A DNA stretch of 64,000 nt from Ustilago trichophora (lineage: Eukaryota > Basidiomycota > Ustilaginomycetes > Ustilaginales > Ustilaginaceae). The notes beneath the pieces were generated by a model. The model was given only the letters and a program-made list of their open reading frames with translations. It ran no database searches and was not told the DNA's origin. How positions within the stretch are numbered: the stretch's first letter is position 1; each line of letters starts with the position of its first letter. Positions 9,662 through 18,991 of this stretch are shown here, in pieces. The DNA lies in assembly GCA_900323505.1 (NCBI GenBank), contig OOIN01000024.1:372001-436000 (forward strand), read 5' to 3'. The position numbers and the translations under genes were made by a program.

Positions 9662-10870
9662 ATGGACAGTCGTTTGCATACACCGTTTGAGCTCAACAGG
9701 CTCCCCTCGCCAGTCCGACAGTCCCTTATGTCGCTCTCAGAAAGCGGCGCGGTCAATAGCATGACCTTTCCACACGATTATGACTCTGTACCATGGCCTG
9801 CGACCCCGGCTCGTTCTCAGACCATGCATGTACATAGTTCACAAGCTCCTCAAGCTGCAATACAAGAAACCCTTTTATCTCCTGCTCCTTCGCAACTGTC
9901 TGATCGCCCGGGCAATACACAACCTCAATGGGATCCCCGCTCCGTTGATATTCTTCTCAAGTCTGTGCTGGCGAACAATCCCAATCTCATGCGCACAAAT
10001 GCAGACAGAGGCCGGTCCTGGACAGCTATTGTTCAGGAGTTCAATCACATGTGTTCTCAAGAGGGTCTTCCGGAGCGGCGCGAGCGTGGTATCAAGCTCA
10101 AGTTCAATCGGATGGTAGAAGCACACAAGCAACGCAACAATGCCAATACAAGGGCTACTGGATCTGCAGAATGGTCATCAGAGGTCTGTGATATGCTCGA
10201 TGAGTATATAGAATCGGAAACTTTCAACTTGCGCGGCCGCCGCCAGCATGCTGGGCCTACAGAAAGCGAGCAGGACAGGGAGGAGCTGGCTCACATAGCA
10301 GGCAAATCACGACAAGACCCAGCAACACGATCAATGGCCTCAATTCACGAGCGCCGAACTTCACAGTCCTTCTCACAAGCCTCGGAGTCCGATATCGGCG
10401 ATGGTAGTGATGCTCGTTCAAGAAAACGACCTCGCAGCACTGCTGCAGATGCTTTTGCGGCCTTTGCTGAAGATACCATTGAATTCAGACAGTTTGAGAA
10501 GGAAATACAACTCAAGCAGCTCGGCTATCTTCAGGAGCAAGTTGACGCCAATCGCCGGGCCGCCGACGCAGCAAAGGAACAGGCGGCACTGCTTCAAACG
10601 ATTGTCAATTCTCAACAACAGATGATGACAACAATCTTGGGCCTCGTGCAGGGTATCCACGGAGGAGCAAACAATACAGCACCGCCTCCGCCGCCACGTG
10701 CACAGGCGTCAGTACGCCCAACTCTGTCCACCATCAGTCAAGAAAGCACGCCACATGCCGAGCGCTATCGTAGTGCTTCTATCTTATCGGATGTAAGTAC
10801 TCCTTCTCGACGTCGAAGTACTCGGTCTCGCTCTCAGTCTCGCACAGGCCCTTTTGGCGGGTTTCAATAG
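9662..10870 (+). CDS. Myb/SANT-like (trihelix-type) protein, probable Harbinger partner
   Basis: A 402-residue protein. Residues about 90-180 hold a Myb/SANT-like helix bundle (WDPRSVDILLKSVLANNP, RSWTAIVQEFN, LKFNRMVEAHK). A basic nuclear-localisation-like patch (RSRKRPRS) follows at about residue 255. Next comes a long Gln/Ala-rich coiled coil (FEKEIQLKQLGYLQEQVDA through TILGLVQG), then a Ser/Arg-rich tail. In PIF/Harbinger transposons a Myb-like protein of this layout binds element ends and helps nuclear import of the nuclease. Here the nuclease gene lies convergently 29 bp beyond the stop, which supports that pairing. Another possibility is a host transcription factor, or a domesticated pair like vertebrate HARBI1/NAIF1. 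The start follows a pyrimidine-rich leader. Confidence 0.75.
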   Translation: MDSRLHTPFELNRLPSPVRQSLMSLSESGAVNSMTFPHDYDSVPWPATPARSQTMHVHSSQAPQAAIQETLLSPAPSQLSDRPGNTQPQWDPRSVDILLKSVLANNPNLMRTNADRGRSWTAIVQEFNHMCSQEGLPERRERGIKLKFNRMVEAHKQRNNANTRATGSAEWSSEVCDMLDEYIESETFNLRGRRQHAGPTESEQDREELAHIAGKSRQDPATRSMASIHERRTSQSFSQASESDIGDGSDARSRKRPRSTAADAFAAFAEDTIEFRQFEKEIQLKQLGYLQEQVDANRRAADAAKEQAALLQTIVNSQQQMMTTILGLVQGIHGGANNTAPPPPPRAQASVRPTLSTISQESTPHAERYRSASILSDVSTPSRRRSTRSRSQSRTGPFGGFQ

Positions 10871-10899
10871 CATTTGCACTTCATGTATATACATTGCAA

Positions 10900-12195
10900 T
10901 CATAGTACATGCTCCACTAAAGTCTCTTCTTTGTTATCTGCTGCAGCCTGTGAGTTTACCCCGCTTCCGTTGAGCTCCGGATCTGGGGAAACCCAAGTTC
11001 TCCTGATACGAGTACTGGTGAAGTACTCGTGCAACTCCGGCGGATTGCAACCCATGTGCTTGCTTATCTGATTGCCAACGATGCAAGTCTTGGCATTGAA
11101 CAGCAACACCGCTACCATCCAATCCTGTCCAACCGGACTTGCGCCGGTCTTCTGCTGTCTCTTGACGCTGAAACGCGGCCATTGCGCCGGTATCATTCCA
11201 ATCGCCCATTCCACTTGTACTCTATACTTGCTCATGATGTAATTGAAGTCTGCTTGATACGAAGATATGATGTTCCCCCGGAATTTGGTGAGAATGGCCT
11301 GTGAAACACCATATGCTTGATCGCCGAACAAATACAGTTGCTCGCCGTCCTCGTTCTTGGCATGTCGTTCAGCCCATTGCACAAGCTTCGTCTCGGCGAC
11401 TATCCATGCATCATGACGGCGACCAACAAACGGAACGGAACAGAACACCATACCATCTGGGAGTGCAATGAATTGATATTTGAGAGCATGTAATCGTTTG
11501 TGACCATTATATACAAGCTCTTCCTGAACCATCGGCCTTGCAATAGGCCGAACGGTACCATCGATTGCACCCCAGATCCGTGGCAATCCAAACTTCCGCT
11601 CGACGGCGGCGGCGTAATATGCAAGCCGCCGCGGCGATGCCAGTTGATGTCGTGAGCTCTGGACGTCGAGAAGATGTCCCCACCGTTTGTATATCCAGTC
11701 GCTCATGTAACGCACTACACGGCTTATACGACTGTGTGACCATCCATATTGGCCTTCGAGCGAACGCAGCGTTCGATTCCGTAGCCAGGCACACAGCATG
11801 AAAAGGGCGGTCTTCGAATCAACACAGTCTTGCACATGCGTTCGCACCGGGTCCGGAAGCTTCAATGCATGATGTATCAATTCGAATTGCTGTTTTGTAA
11901 GGCCTGTGTCGGCATGAAAGTGTCTCTCGTCTAACTGAGCAAGTATCGACGAAAATGAGACGGGATGCAGGTTTGTGCTTAGCCTCCGTTGAGTAGCGGC
12001 GAAGAAAAGCGCTATCTCTTCTGCGTGCTTTTCGCCGGAATTCGAGATGTTTTTGACTTGCATGATCGCGTCGAGCAAGCTCCGTTTCCCACCGGAGCTC
12101 GGAACAAACAGCGGATAAACAGCGAATAAGGTTGTACCGAATTGTGGGTTAGGGCGGGGAAGGGCTGATATGATGGTAGTACTACCATTGTACAC
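10900..12195 (-). CDS. PIF/Harbinger-type DDE transposase (DDE_Tnp_4 nuclease)
   Basis: A 431-residue protein with an intact-looking Harbinger catalytic domain: first Asp in IWGAIDGTVRP, second Asp in YLFGDQAYG, and Glu in VEWAIGMIPAQWPRF. Also conserved are YNGHKRLHALKYQ and the N-terminal helix-turn-helix-like region (GLTKQQFELIHHAL, SLEGQYGWSHSRISRVVRYM). These residues show that the DDE triad is retained; activity is inferred. It is convergent with the Myb-like gene at 9662-10870, the standard two-gene composition of PIF/Harbinger elements. No frameshift or internal stop. The true start may be a later Met (IMQVKN, near 12063). It could be mobile or domesticated. Confidence 0.85.
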   Translation of the reverse strand: MYNGSTTIISALPRPNPQFGTTLFAVYPLFVPSSGGKRSLLDAIMQVKNISNSGEKHAEEIALFFAATQRRLSTNLHPVSFSSILAQLDERHFHADTGLTKQQFELIHHALKLPDPVRTHVQDCVDSKTALFMLCAWLRNRTLRSLEGQYGWSHSRISRVVRYMSDWIYKRWGHLLDVQSSRHQLASPRRLAYYAAAVERKFGLPRIWGAIDGTVRPIARPMVQEELVYNGHKRLHALKYQFIALPDGMVFCSVPFVGRRHDAWIVAETKLVQWAERHAKNEDGEQLYLFGDQAYGVSQAILTKFRGNIISSYQADFNYIMSKYRVQVEWAIGMIPAQWPRFSVKRQQKTGASPVGQDWMVAVLLFNAKTCIVGNQISKHMGCNPPELHEYFTSTRIRRTWVSPDPELNGSGVNSQAAADNKEETLVEHVL

Positions 12196-12917
12196 TCAAT
12201 TGCGACGGAACAATACATAACTTGCTCAATTCTCACCACACTTAGATTGTACTTGCACATTCCACTCATGCTTTGTAATCGAGATCATCAAAAAGGTGTT
12301 ACATTGAGAGAAATTACATACAAACGCACGGAAGTGAGCTCGACGACAGGGTTGAGAGAGACTGACACAAGTCTCCTATGTTTTTGTGGTGAGACGAAGG
12401 CCGAATTGAGCTTGACTCAACTTGTATATGCAAGCTCATGCACACGTGCATAAAAGTGGCGATAATCGAGCTTGCCGAGGCTATCTTGAGTGAGACGAAG
12501 GACGGCCAAAACCTCACTCCTGACAACAGCTCAAGCTCCTCCACTGCGCGATTTTCCCGGCTTCTCTCGCATGTATCCCACGGTCGATCAAACAAGACTT
12601 TCCCTTCCAAAAAACTAGAATCGGTGCTGACTTGAGCATAGATCCCCCGACTTCCGTCACCGAGCCCTCCACAAGGAGTTGTGCTACAGCATCTTTGTCT
12701 CGCTTCACTTTCTCGACAGATCTTCTTGTTCACTGACCCTTACTGAGGTCAAAAGGCATTCTCATTACTCATCTGTATTACTCTTGTTTTGGACTCTGGC
12801 CCCAGCTGCTCCACATTCGACTTCCTGCCCCTCGCTTTACCTCTTCCGAGCTTACAGAAGCTTATTCTACACTACCACCACCATCATCTTCAAGTAGCAC
12901 CGAAGAAGTTGCACAAA
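12196..12917. other. Intergenic region upstream of cox19
   Basis: About 0.7 kb with no supportable gene. It holds several copies of AAGCTC/GAGCTT-like text (about 12410-12475) and a pyrimidine-rich stretch before the COX19 start. It should include the right end of the Harbinger module, if one exists, and the COX19 promoter. Confidence 0.4.
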
Positions 12918-13651
12918 ATGTCCTTCGGTAGACCTCCAACTTTTTCCGACTTCAAAGTGTCTCCTCCAGAAAGAGGGTCTTTTCCACTCGATCATGAAGG
13001 TGAGTCTCTCTCAATCCCTTTCTCTTCCTCCAGCCAGCAAGGACAGATTCTGACAACCTCACTACCACTTTCTTCTTCCGTACCACTTCCTCTTCCTTCG
13101 CTTTTGCGGTGTATAGGAGAATGCAAATCGGTCATGCAGGAGTACATGAACTGCATCAAGTACAACAAAAACGACAATGGGAAGTGTCGACATTTGAGTA
13201 AAGCCTATTTGCAATGTCGTATGGACAAGTGAGTAATCCTATTCCTCCCATTCGACTGGTGCAGTCTCGTTCTCTTGCAGCTTTGGCATGGTACTGATCC
13301 AATTGCTTGTCCGATGGATGTATTAGGGGTTTAATGGAACACGATGAAATGGACAATCTCGGTTTCAAAGACGTCATCCCTCCCTCTTCCGGCACCACCA
13401 ATGCTGCAGCCGACCGTATTGCCTCTCAGAATCGTACCGCACATACCGGCTCTACCCCAAGCTATGCCGGAGACACCCACGGTGCAGAGGGCAACATTGC
13501 AAGTGCAAAAGCTGGCTCGGGAAGCCCCGCCGATGAACACAATAGAGGCCCCGGAGCCGGCGTCGGGAATGCAAAAGGTCATGCAAGTAGACAGGCAGGT
13601 AGCTACGCTGGTGATAGTCACGGTAGAAGTGGAGCTGGGAGACTTGTGTAA
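12918..13651 (+). CDS. cox19: Cytochrome c oxidase assembly protein Cox19, three exons
   Basis: Exons 12918-12999, 13117-13228 and 13327-13651 give 172 residues. Both introns have GTGAGT donors and TAG acceptors, and splicing keeps the frame. The mature core matches Cox19: FGRPPTFSDFKVSPPERGSF, then a CHCH domain with twin CX9C motifs (Cys30/Cys40 and Cys51/Cys61), followed by LMEHDEMDNLGFKD. Cox19 acts in the mitochondrial intermembrane space in copper delivery and assembly of complex IV and is oxidised by Mia40. After about residue 85 there is a Gly/Ala/Ser/His-rich extension (to GRSGAGRLV) that roughly doubles the usual length of about 90-110. It is read in one open exon, so it appears genuine, but its role is unknown. 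Confidence 0.93.
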
Positions 13652-14017
13652 TATTTCTTTTAGGATCAACGGAAGCAAGCAAGCAAGCAAGGAAGAATTG
13701 ATCCGAGTTTAGACTGTGAAATGTGTGTGTGAGTGTGTTATGTGGTTGTTGCTGCTGAAGTAAAAAAAAAAAATGTAGGAAGAAAGAGGGGAAAGAGAAA
13801 GCACCAAAAAACAGCGTCAAAATTGCTCCCAGCAAAAGCCACGTACAATACTGTACAGCACAGTAACTTTCTCTCCTATACCACATCTCACCTCACACAC
13901 ACCCAACTGTGACTGATCAATAACAAGCTCTATAAGAATCTTTCATCGAATTGTGCCCAAGCCAAATCATCTAAACAAAGACAGGAAGGGTGACATTGAC
14001 ATCCTCCCAAACTCAAG
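13652..14017. other. 3' intergenic region between convergent cox19 and the aminotransferase gene
   Basis: About 0.37 kb of shared 3' flank. It contains an AAGC(AAGC)n run at about 13673-13690, a poly-A tract at about 13759-13771 and one ACTGTACAG motif at 13850. No gene seen. Confidence 0.5.
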
Positions 14018-15832
14018 CTAAGAGTACTTTTCCAAAAACTCCGAGTGGAATTTTCCATAGCGATCAATGAATTCGTCTGTTTCCTTTGCCAGCACCGTGG
14101 TCCTGAAGAAGCAAGCGCCCGTATCCTGCTCTGGCATCTTTCCGAACCCGCTTCCAGGAACTACACAGATTCCTGTAGCATCTAGCATTTCCAAGCAGTA
14201 AAACTCGTCGACCTTCTTGCCCTTTGCCTTTGCTGCCTCATGCGCTTTTGGTGGCAATGTAACTCGAGGGAAGAGATAGAGGGCTCCTTGAGCGGGGTCA
14301 ACTTGGACTCCGGGAAGTTGGGCGAATTTGCTAGCCATTTTTTCGGAGCGCGATTGAAGCGTGGCATGGATTCCTTCGGTCTCCTGCTTGTACAGCTCGT
14401 AAGAGGGCGATCCGGGTGTGGGAGGTTTGACGAGCATGTCGACTCCAATTTGACCTTGGAGAGAGGGGCAGAGGGAGATCGAGGCAAGTTTGTAGATCTC
14501 GGCTTCAACGGCGGGTTGGATGTTGGTAAGTTCGAAATAGCCTCCTCGACGACCACATTCACCGGAAACACCCTTGGAGATACTGTGGAAGGAGACCAGC
14601 TCGACACTGGTAGAAATGTCGCGCTCTTCGGCATTGTTGGATGTGGAAAAGTCCATGAGGACCTTTTTGAACGAGTGGAAGGGTCGCTCTTCAGGTTGAT
14701 AGATGTTGGCCTGGTAGACCTCGTCTGCGAGGAGGACGACGCGCTTGTTGTAGGCCATACGGATGAGATCCTGAATGTTTTGGTAGGAGAGGCACTGGCC
14801 AGTGGGGTTACCGGGGTTGATGACGGCACAGGCACGTACATCGACACCGTTGGAACGTGCCTCATCGATGGATCGCGACATGGCCTCGACGTCGAGCGAC
14901 CAGTCGTCAAAGGGGTTGAGATCATACTTGACCGGCTGGGCGTTGTACAACGCCAAAGCGGCACTGTAGAGCGGGTACTGAGGAATTGGAATCATCACTC
15001 CCGAGTCGGGACCTGCGATGATGACCTGCAACAGCAGCTGAACACCACCACTGGCGCCCGTAGTCAAATAAATCAGCTCGGGATCCGAAGGATAACCATC
15101 GCGCTGTTGGATAAACTCGGTGACGTGTTTACGAACGATGCTGGCACCTTTCGAGTGCGAGTAGGCACCTACACTGCCAATGTCTTCGAGAAGCAACTTG
15201 GCGCGCTCCTGGGTATCCTTGGGGAAGATCTTGTCGATACCTGGCTGGTCCATCAGCTCTGGGTATTCGGTCAAGGCAGCGACCTGACGCCAGAAGGTGA
15301 GAGGTTTCTGTGCCAGGTAAGGCTGCTGCTGGGGGTTGCCAATGTTGGCGGTGACGACCGAGGAGAAGGGAAGATCGGCGTTGCCCTCTGCGATCTGGGC
15401 GGCGTACTTGTTGGCGCGGTTCGAGATCTCGCCACGCACGGCGTACTCGGCCTCGAGAACGTGTGGGTTGATGGTCTTGGTGGTGAGGACGGGCTTGTAG
15501 CCGCCTTGAGATTTGCATGAAGAGACAAAGTGACGCGACGAAGAGGCCTGGGTGGTGTACGACGAACCGTAGGCCGAGTCGAGAGCCATGCTAGAGGAAG
15601 AACCGGACGAGACCGAGGAGCGAGACAGGGAGCGATCCCTGGGCTGTGGAGTGGAGGTCATGCTTGCGAAAGGGGAGGCAAAGGAGGACAAAGCTCGACG
15701 GGATGGCAAAGTGGCAATGATGGTGGTGGTGGTGGTGGTGGTGGTGGAAGAAGAGAGAGGGAGGAGAAGGGTGGAGGAGGAGGACGATGACGAGGCAGAG
15801 GCCCGGGAAAGGGCGACGCGAAGGAGAGACAT
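14018..15832 (-). CDS. alt1: Alanine aminotransferase, probably mitochondrial
   Basis: A class I PLP-dependent aminotransferase of the alanine type, interconverting alanine + 2-oxoglutarate and pyruvate + glutamate. Family features visible are the N-terminal NPHVLEAEYAVRGEI, NIGNPQQ, the substrate segment YLTTGASGGVQLLL, INPGNPTGQ, LLADEVYQ and the PLP lysine in HSISKGVSGECGRRGGY (Lys about residue 420). The start at 15832 (MSLLRVALSRASAS) gives 604 residues with an Arg/Ser/Leu-rich mitochondrial presequence containing Ser and Thr homopolymer runs. The ORF remains open to 16105, but that part looks non-coding. A second in-frame ATG at 15661 (MTSTPQPRDRS) would make a form without the presequence. 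No intron needed. Confidence 0.92.
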   Translation of the reverse strand: MSLLRVALSRASASSSSSSSTLLLPLSSSTTTTTTTTIIATLPSRRALSSFASPFASMTSTPQPRDRSLSRSSVSSGSSSSMALDSAYGSSYTTQASSSRHFVSSCKSQGGYKPVLTTKTINPHVLEAEYAVRGEISNRANKYAAQIAEGNADLPFSSVVTANIGNPQQQPYLAQKPLTFWRQVAALTEYPELMDQPGIDKIFPKDTQERAKLLLEDIGSVGAYSHSKGASIVRKHVTEFIQQRDGYPSDPELIYLTTGASGGVQLLLQVIIAGPDSGVMIPIPQYPLYSAALALYNAQPVKYDLNPFDDWSLDVEAMSRSIDEARSNGVDVRACAVINPGNPTGQCLSYQNIQDLIRMAYNKRVVLLADEVYQANIYQPEERPFHSFKKVLMDFSTSNNAEERDISTSVELVSFHSISKGVSGECGRRGGYFELTNIQPAVEAEIYKLASISLCPSLQGQIGVDMLVKPPTPGSPSYELYKQETEGIHATLQSRSEKMASKFAQLPGVQVDPAQGALYLFPRVTLPPKAHEAAKAKGKKVDEFYCLEMLDATGICVVPGSGFGKMPEQDTGACFFRTTVLAKETDEFIDRYGKFHSEFLEKYS

Positions 15833-16105
15833 GATGTAGGAGGAGGGGCGGTACACCGATGCGGGGGGCAGAGGAGAGCGGGCGTACAAGGACCAAGTGC
15901 GACTTTGTGCTTTGTGACTAGGCAAGCGAGGGTGAGGAGCAACGGATGAAAGCCGAAGCAGAGAGAAAGAGCAACGCGGGGTCACGCAGGGTGTGAAGGG
16001 CGTAAGCTGAGTTGGAAGGAAGATGAGGACTTGGAATGCAGGTGGAGAAGAGAAGGACACCGGAAGCGGGGGTGGCTGAAAGCGAGAAAGGGAGCAAGAA
16101 GCCAA

Positions 16106-17023
16106 GCCAAGGCAAGGCGAGGCAAGGCAAGGGGGAATGATCTATACCAGTAGTTGCCGAGTCAAGCGGAGAGTCGGGCGGGTTAGACCGGAAAGTCAAA
16201 GTCGAATGAAAGAGAGAGAGAAAGTGAGTGACGCAGGTCAATGACCAACAAGGCAGAGAGGGCAAGGGGAGGGTGGATCAACGGCCTTCAAACCGGCCAC
16301 AAATATAGCCTTTCTACGCCTTTTTCTTGATAAGACACTATTCTTGACAAAAGCAAACGAAAATTTTTCTTCAATCTCAAGACCAGCGGACCGCAGTCCC
16401 CTAAGCCCAGAGCCCTTTGCCCTTAGACTGCTTGCTGGTCTGTCTCTATGGGCTTGGGGAATATTCAGCGCGAAAATTACTCGCATTCAACCGCCGAGTC
16501 ATGACATATTGTCCTTGAATTTGCAGGCCCCGTTCAATTTACCGTCTTGCCTTTGCTCTTAATCTCGACACAGAACAAAGCAAAGCAAAGCAAAGCAGAG
16601 TCACTTGATACCCATGTGACAACGCGTCCAAAGAAAAGAAAAGAGACAAAAATCCGGATCAGACGGTTCCAAGGCGAACCAGGGATGCACAAATATCCGC
16701 TCACATTTTCTTCTTTCGCGTGGAAATTGTGCAACGACTCGGTCTCACATCGCTGTCGCGTCGAAAAAAATCTTGCCCTCAGCCTACGGTGACGATCCAG
16801 GCCATAAAGATGCAACTGTCACTCTGATCACCACAAAGCGAGTTTTGGCTGTAATGACGGATTGACCGAATGAATGAAACGATTGCTGATGATTTGAATG
16901 AATGAACGATCTAGCGATGATGATGATGATGATGATGATAGGTGTGCTTGACTGAAACGAAAACGTTGTCCAACGGCAGACAGAGTCACAAGGATGCAAT
17001 TCCTCCGGCCACGATTCAAGCCC
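16106..17023. other. Intergenic region upstream of the aminotransferase gene
   Basis: About 0.9 kb with no supportable gene. It contains simple repeats (GGCAAGGCAAGG near 16105, AAGCAAAGC runs near 16580, a GAT microsatellite at about 16918-16939) and one ACGCGT element at 16622-16627. It lies upstream of the aminotransferase gene and at the 3' side of the gene ending at 17024. Confidence 0.4.
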
Positions 17024-18991
17024 TTAGTACGCGTACGAAGCGCGCGAACGCTTCATGGGACGACCCAGCACATCCACCTCTTCCGCATGGCCTGGATGCA
17101 GCTCCTCCGATTGACGCTTGTGCTGGCTCTGCGACCGAGGCAGAATATGGCTTTCCACGGGGTACTCTTGCTCTTCAACCATCCCCTCGCTCCCATCGCG
17201 CTCATGACGACGGCGGCTGTTAAAGCTGTGATTACGCTCACCGCCAGCGTCGTTGTCGTTGTTGCCGTCTTCCTCGTCGTCATCGCTCCAGTTGGTCTGG
17301 TCGAGACGAGCCAAAAGTGCATCCCTCGCTGCTTGCCTACCCTCGGCGCCTGCATGGCTTGCATCTCTACTCGGCTGGGTGTGATGCGTGATGCTCTGTA
17401 ACCTGGCCGAGCTGCAAGGTGCTGTAGCCTCGCGATGCTCTCGTTGGACTGCATAGTGATGTCTGGCGGCGGACGCTTCTTCGACGTAATGCTGATCAAG
17501 GGGACAATACTCTTCCCTATCGTCGTAGTGAGTTCGGGAGCCGTACGAGGCCATGGCCTTGGGCGCTGCCATCTCCTGCTTGCGCTTGGCTGCAATCTGC
17601 GCTGCAAACAGCCCACCTCCAGTTCGAGGCGCATAGCTCTCTTCCTCGTAGCTGCTGCTACTCGTCGAGCCTCCAAACGCATCCTCGGCCAACTCGGCAC
17701 GCGGCAGGTAAGCGCTGCTTGCATTGGTTTGTCTGCCAGCACCGGGCGCTGCACTATACTCCATTGTACCACTCGTACGCACGCTCTTTGCGCTGCTCTG
17801 ACAAGCGGCAGAGGACGAGCTCGAGGCATTTGGCGGGAAGAGCAACTTGGGCTGAAATCTAGGAGGTCGATTGGGGTTGTGATGTGGATTGAACTCATTA
17901 GTTCGTGCACGATCCTCGTCTGAATCGTCATCATCGTCCGAACCGTACTCTGGGTCGGCATAGGTCACTCGTTGACCACGGAAGACGTAGGTAATCTTGC
18001 CGCGCTCCTTGCCGGGAATGTGCCTGGCTCGTCGATATGCCATGTGACCGTTGGGACCGTGGAAGCCATTGTCAGCCGGTCCACCTGCGAGGAAAGGATT
18101 CTTTGGGGTATCGCGAATGGGCATGACCGAGGTGACGGGCTCATTGTCAACTCGTACACGTGTCGAGAAGGGTCGTGCGGGTCGATATTTGACGGGTTGT
18201 GTGCGAGCGGGAGGGGTGGCTGGATGGGAGGAGGATGCTCGAGGTGTGGCATCATCGTGGTCATCGTCTTCGTGTACGGAGCCCTCGGCATCTTGGTCGC
18301 TGTCAAACTCGTCATAGTAAGGGTGCGAGTGGTGAGCGTGAGTGTGAGCGTGAGTGTGGGCGGAAGCAGACGCCTTGGCTACCTCGGCGGTTGATGATGT
18401 TGATGATGATGATGATGCTGCGGCTGCTGCTGCTGCTGCAATCCCTCGGCGGTCCAAGAAAGGGTTGTGCTCGTCATCCGACTCGAAACCGATGCCTTGA
18501 TTGAGCGTGTCAAAGCGGTTGCCGACACGTGCAGCTTGCAGCATTCGGGTCGTGGAGGTAGAAGCAGATGGGTGCGAAGTGCGCGCTTCAACTGGGGCAT
18601 CTTCGATTTCGATGTGCGACAAGGACGAGGAAGATGGCTGAGCATCAAAATGATCACCTTCCAAGCTGAGTCGATGGTGGGCGTTCGAGTCTTGACGTTG
18701 GCGAGACTGGTCGTCATGACGCACATCCTTGCTCATAGGCGGAGTGAGAGGGCGCACTGCGCGATCGGCATCAGAGAGATGGTCATGGTGCTCCTTGACG
18801 GGGCTTCGGATGGTGTGGTGTTGATGTTTGAAACCTGGTTCGGAGTGATGGGAGGTGGAGCTAGATGAAGGGGCACCGCCAAAGACATCGACAGCTTTGA
18901 CTGCTGTGTGAATATCTTTAATGCGTGGCTGATCCGCTTTGTATGTTCTGCCGGAGAGCGGAGGTGAGATGAGGCCTTGTTGGATGGACAT
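17024..18991 (-). CDS. Unrecognised, largely disordered protein
   Basis: A 655-residue ORF rich in Ser, Ala, His, Asp and Arg, with homopolymer runs of Ala and Ser and a His-Ala-His-Thr repeat. No known domain is recognised. One stretch (about residues 270-400) looks less random: RPFSTRVRVDNEPVTSV, TPKNPFLAGG, then GKITYVFRGQRVTYADPEYG followed by an acidic run and RPPRFQPKLLFPP. This block resembles a short conserved motif seen in otherwise disordered fungal nuclear proteins, but I cannot name a family. The C-terminus is basic (RPMKRSRASYAY), which fits nuclear localisation. Codon use and length support a real gene. Its promoter region is shared with the SET/MYND gene and carries three ACGCGT elements. 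Confidence 0.75.
   Translation of the reverse strand: MSIQQGLISPPLSGRTYKADQPRIKDIHTAVKAVDVFGGAPSSSSTSHHSEPGFKHQHHTIRSPVKEHHDHLSDADRAVRPLTPPMSKDVRHDDQSRQRQDSNAHHRLSLEGDHFDAQPSSSSLSHIEIEDAPVEARTSHPSASTSTTRMLQAARVGNRFDTLNQGIGFESDDEHNPFLDRRGIAAAAAAAASSSSSTSSTAEVAKASASAHTHAHTHAHHSHPYYDEFDSDQDAEGSVHEDDDHDDATPRASSSHPATPPARTQPVKYRPARPFSTRVRVDNEPVTSVMPIRDTPKNPFLAGGPADNGFHGPNGHMAYRRARHIPGKERGKITYVFRGQRVTYADPEYGSDDDDDSDEDRARTNEFNPHHNPNRPPRFQPKLLFPPNASSSSSAACQSSAKSVRTSGTMEYSAAPGAGRQTNASSAYLPRAELAEDAFGGSTSSSSYEEESYAPRTGGGLFAAQIAAKRKQEMAAPKAMASYGSRTHYDDREEYCPLDQHYVEEASAARHHYAVQREHREATAPCSSARLQSITHHTQPSRDASHAGAEGRQAARDALLARLDQTNWSDDDEEDGNNDNDAGGERNHSFNSRRRHERDGSEGMVEEQEYPVESHILPRSQSQHKRQSEELHPGHAEEVDVLGRPMKRSRASYAY

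Larger units (their letters stand above)
9662..12195. mobile_element. Harbinger-type module (Myb-like gene + DDE nuclease), ends not identified
   Basis: The two convergent genes together make up the coding content of a PIF/Harbinger DNA transposon, and both ORFs are intact. The limits given are gene limits only. I compared about 9360-9660 with the reverse complement of 12196-12500 and found no clear terminal inverted repeat, and no flanking 3-bp TWA duplication can be assigned. It may be an element with degraded ends or a domesticated gene pair. Confidence 0.6.

Noticed and set aside
9360..12500. Possible terminal inverted repeats of the Harbinger module (for example the ATTTCTCT-containing stretch near 9506 and its counterpart near 12308)
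   Set aside because: The match is short and has gaps; not enough to define element ends by eye.
14240..15520. 426-codon plus-strand open frame opposite the aminotransferase
   Set aside because: Shadow of the real gene on the other strand, whose catalytic motifs are unambiguous.
15833..16105. N-terminal extension of the aminotransferase to the first in-frame ATG
   Set aside because: Ser/Pro/Leu-rich sequence of leader-like composition; the Met at 15832 begins a good mitochondrial presequence.
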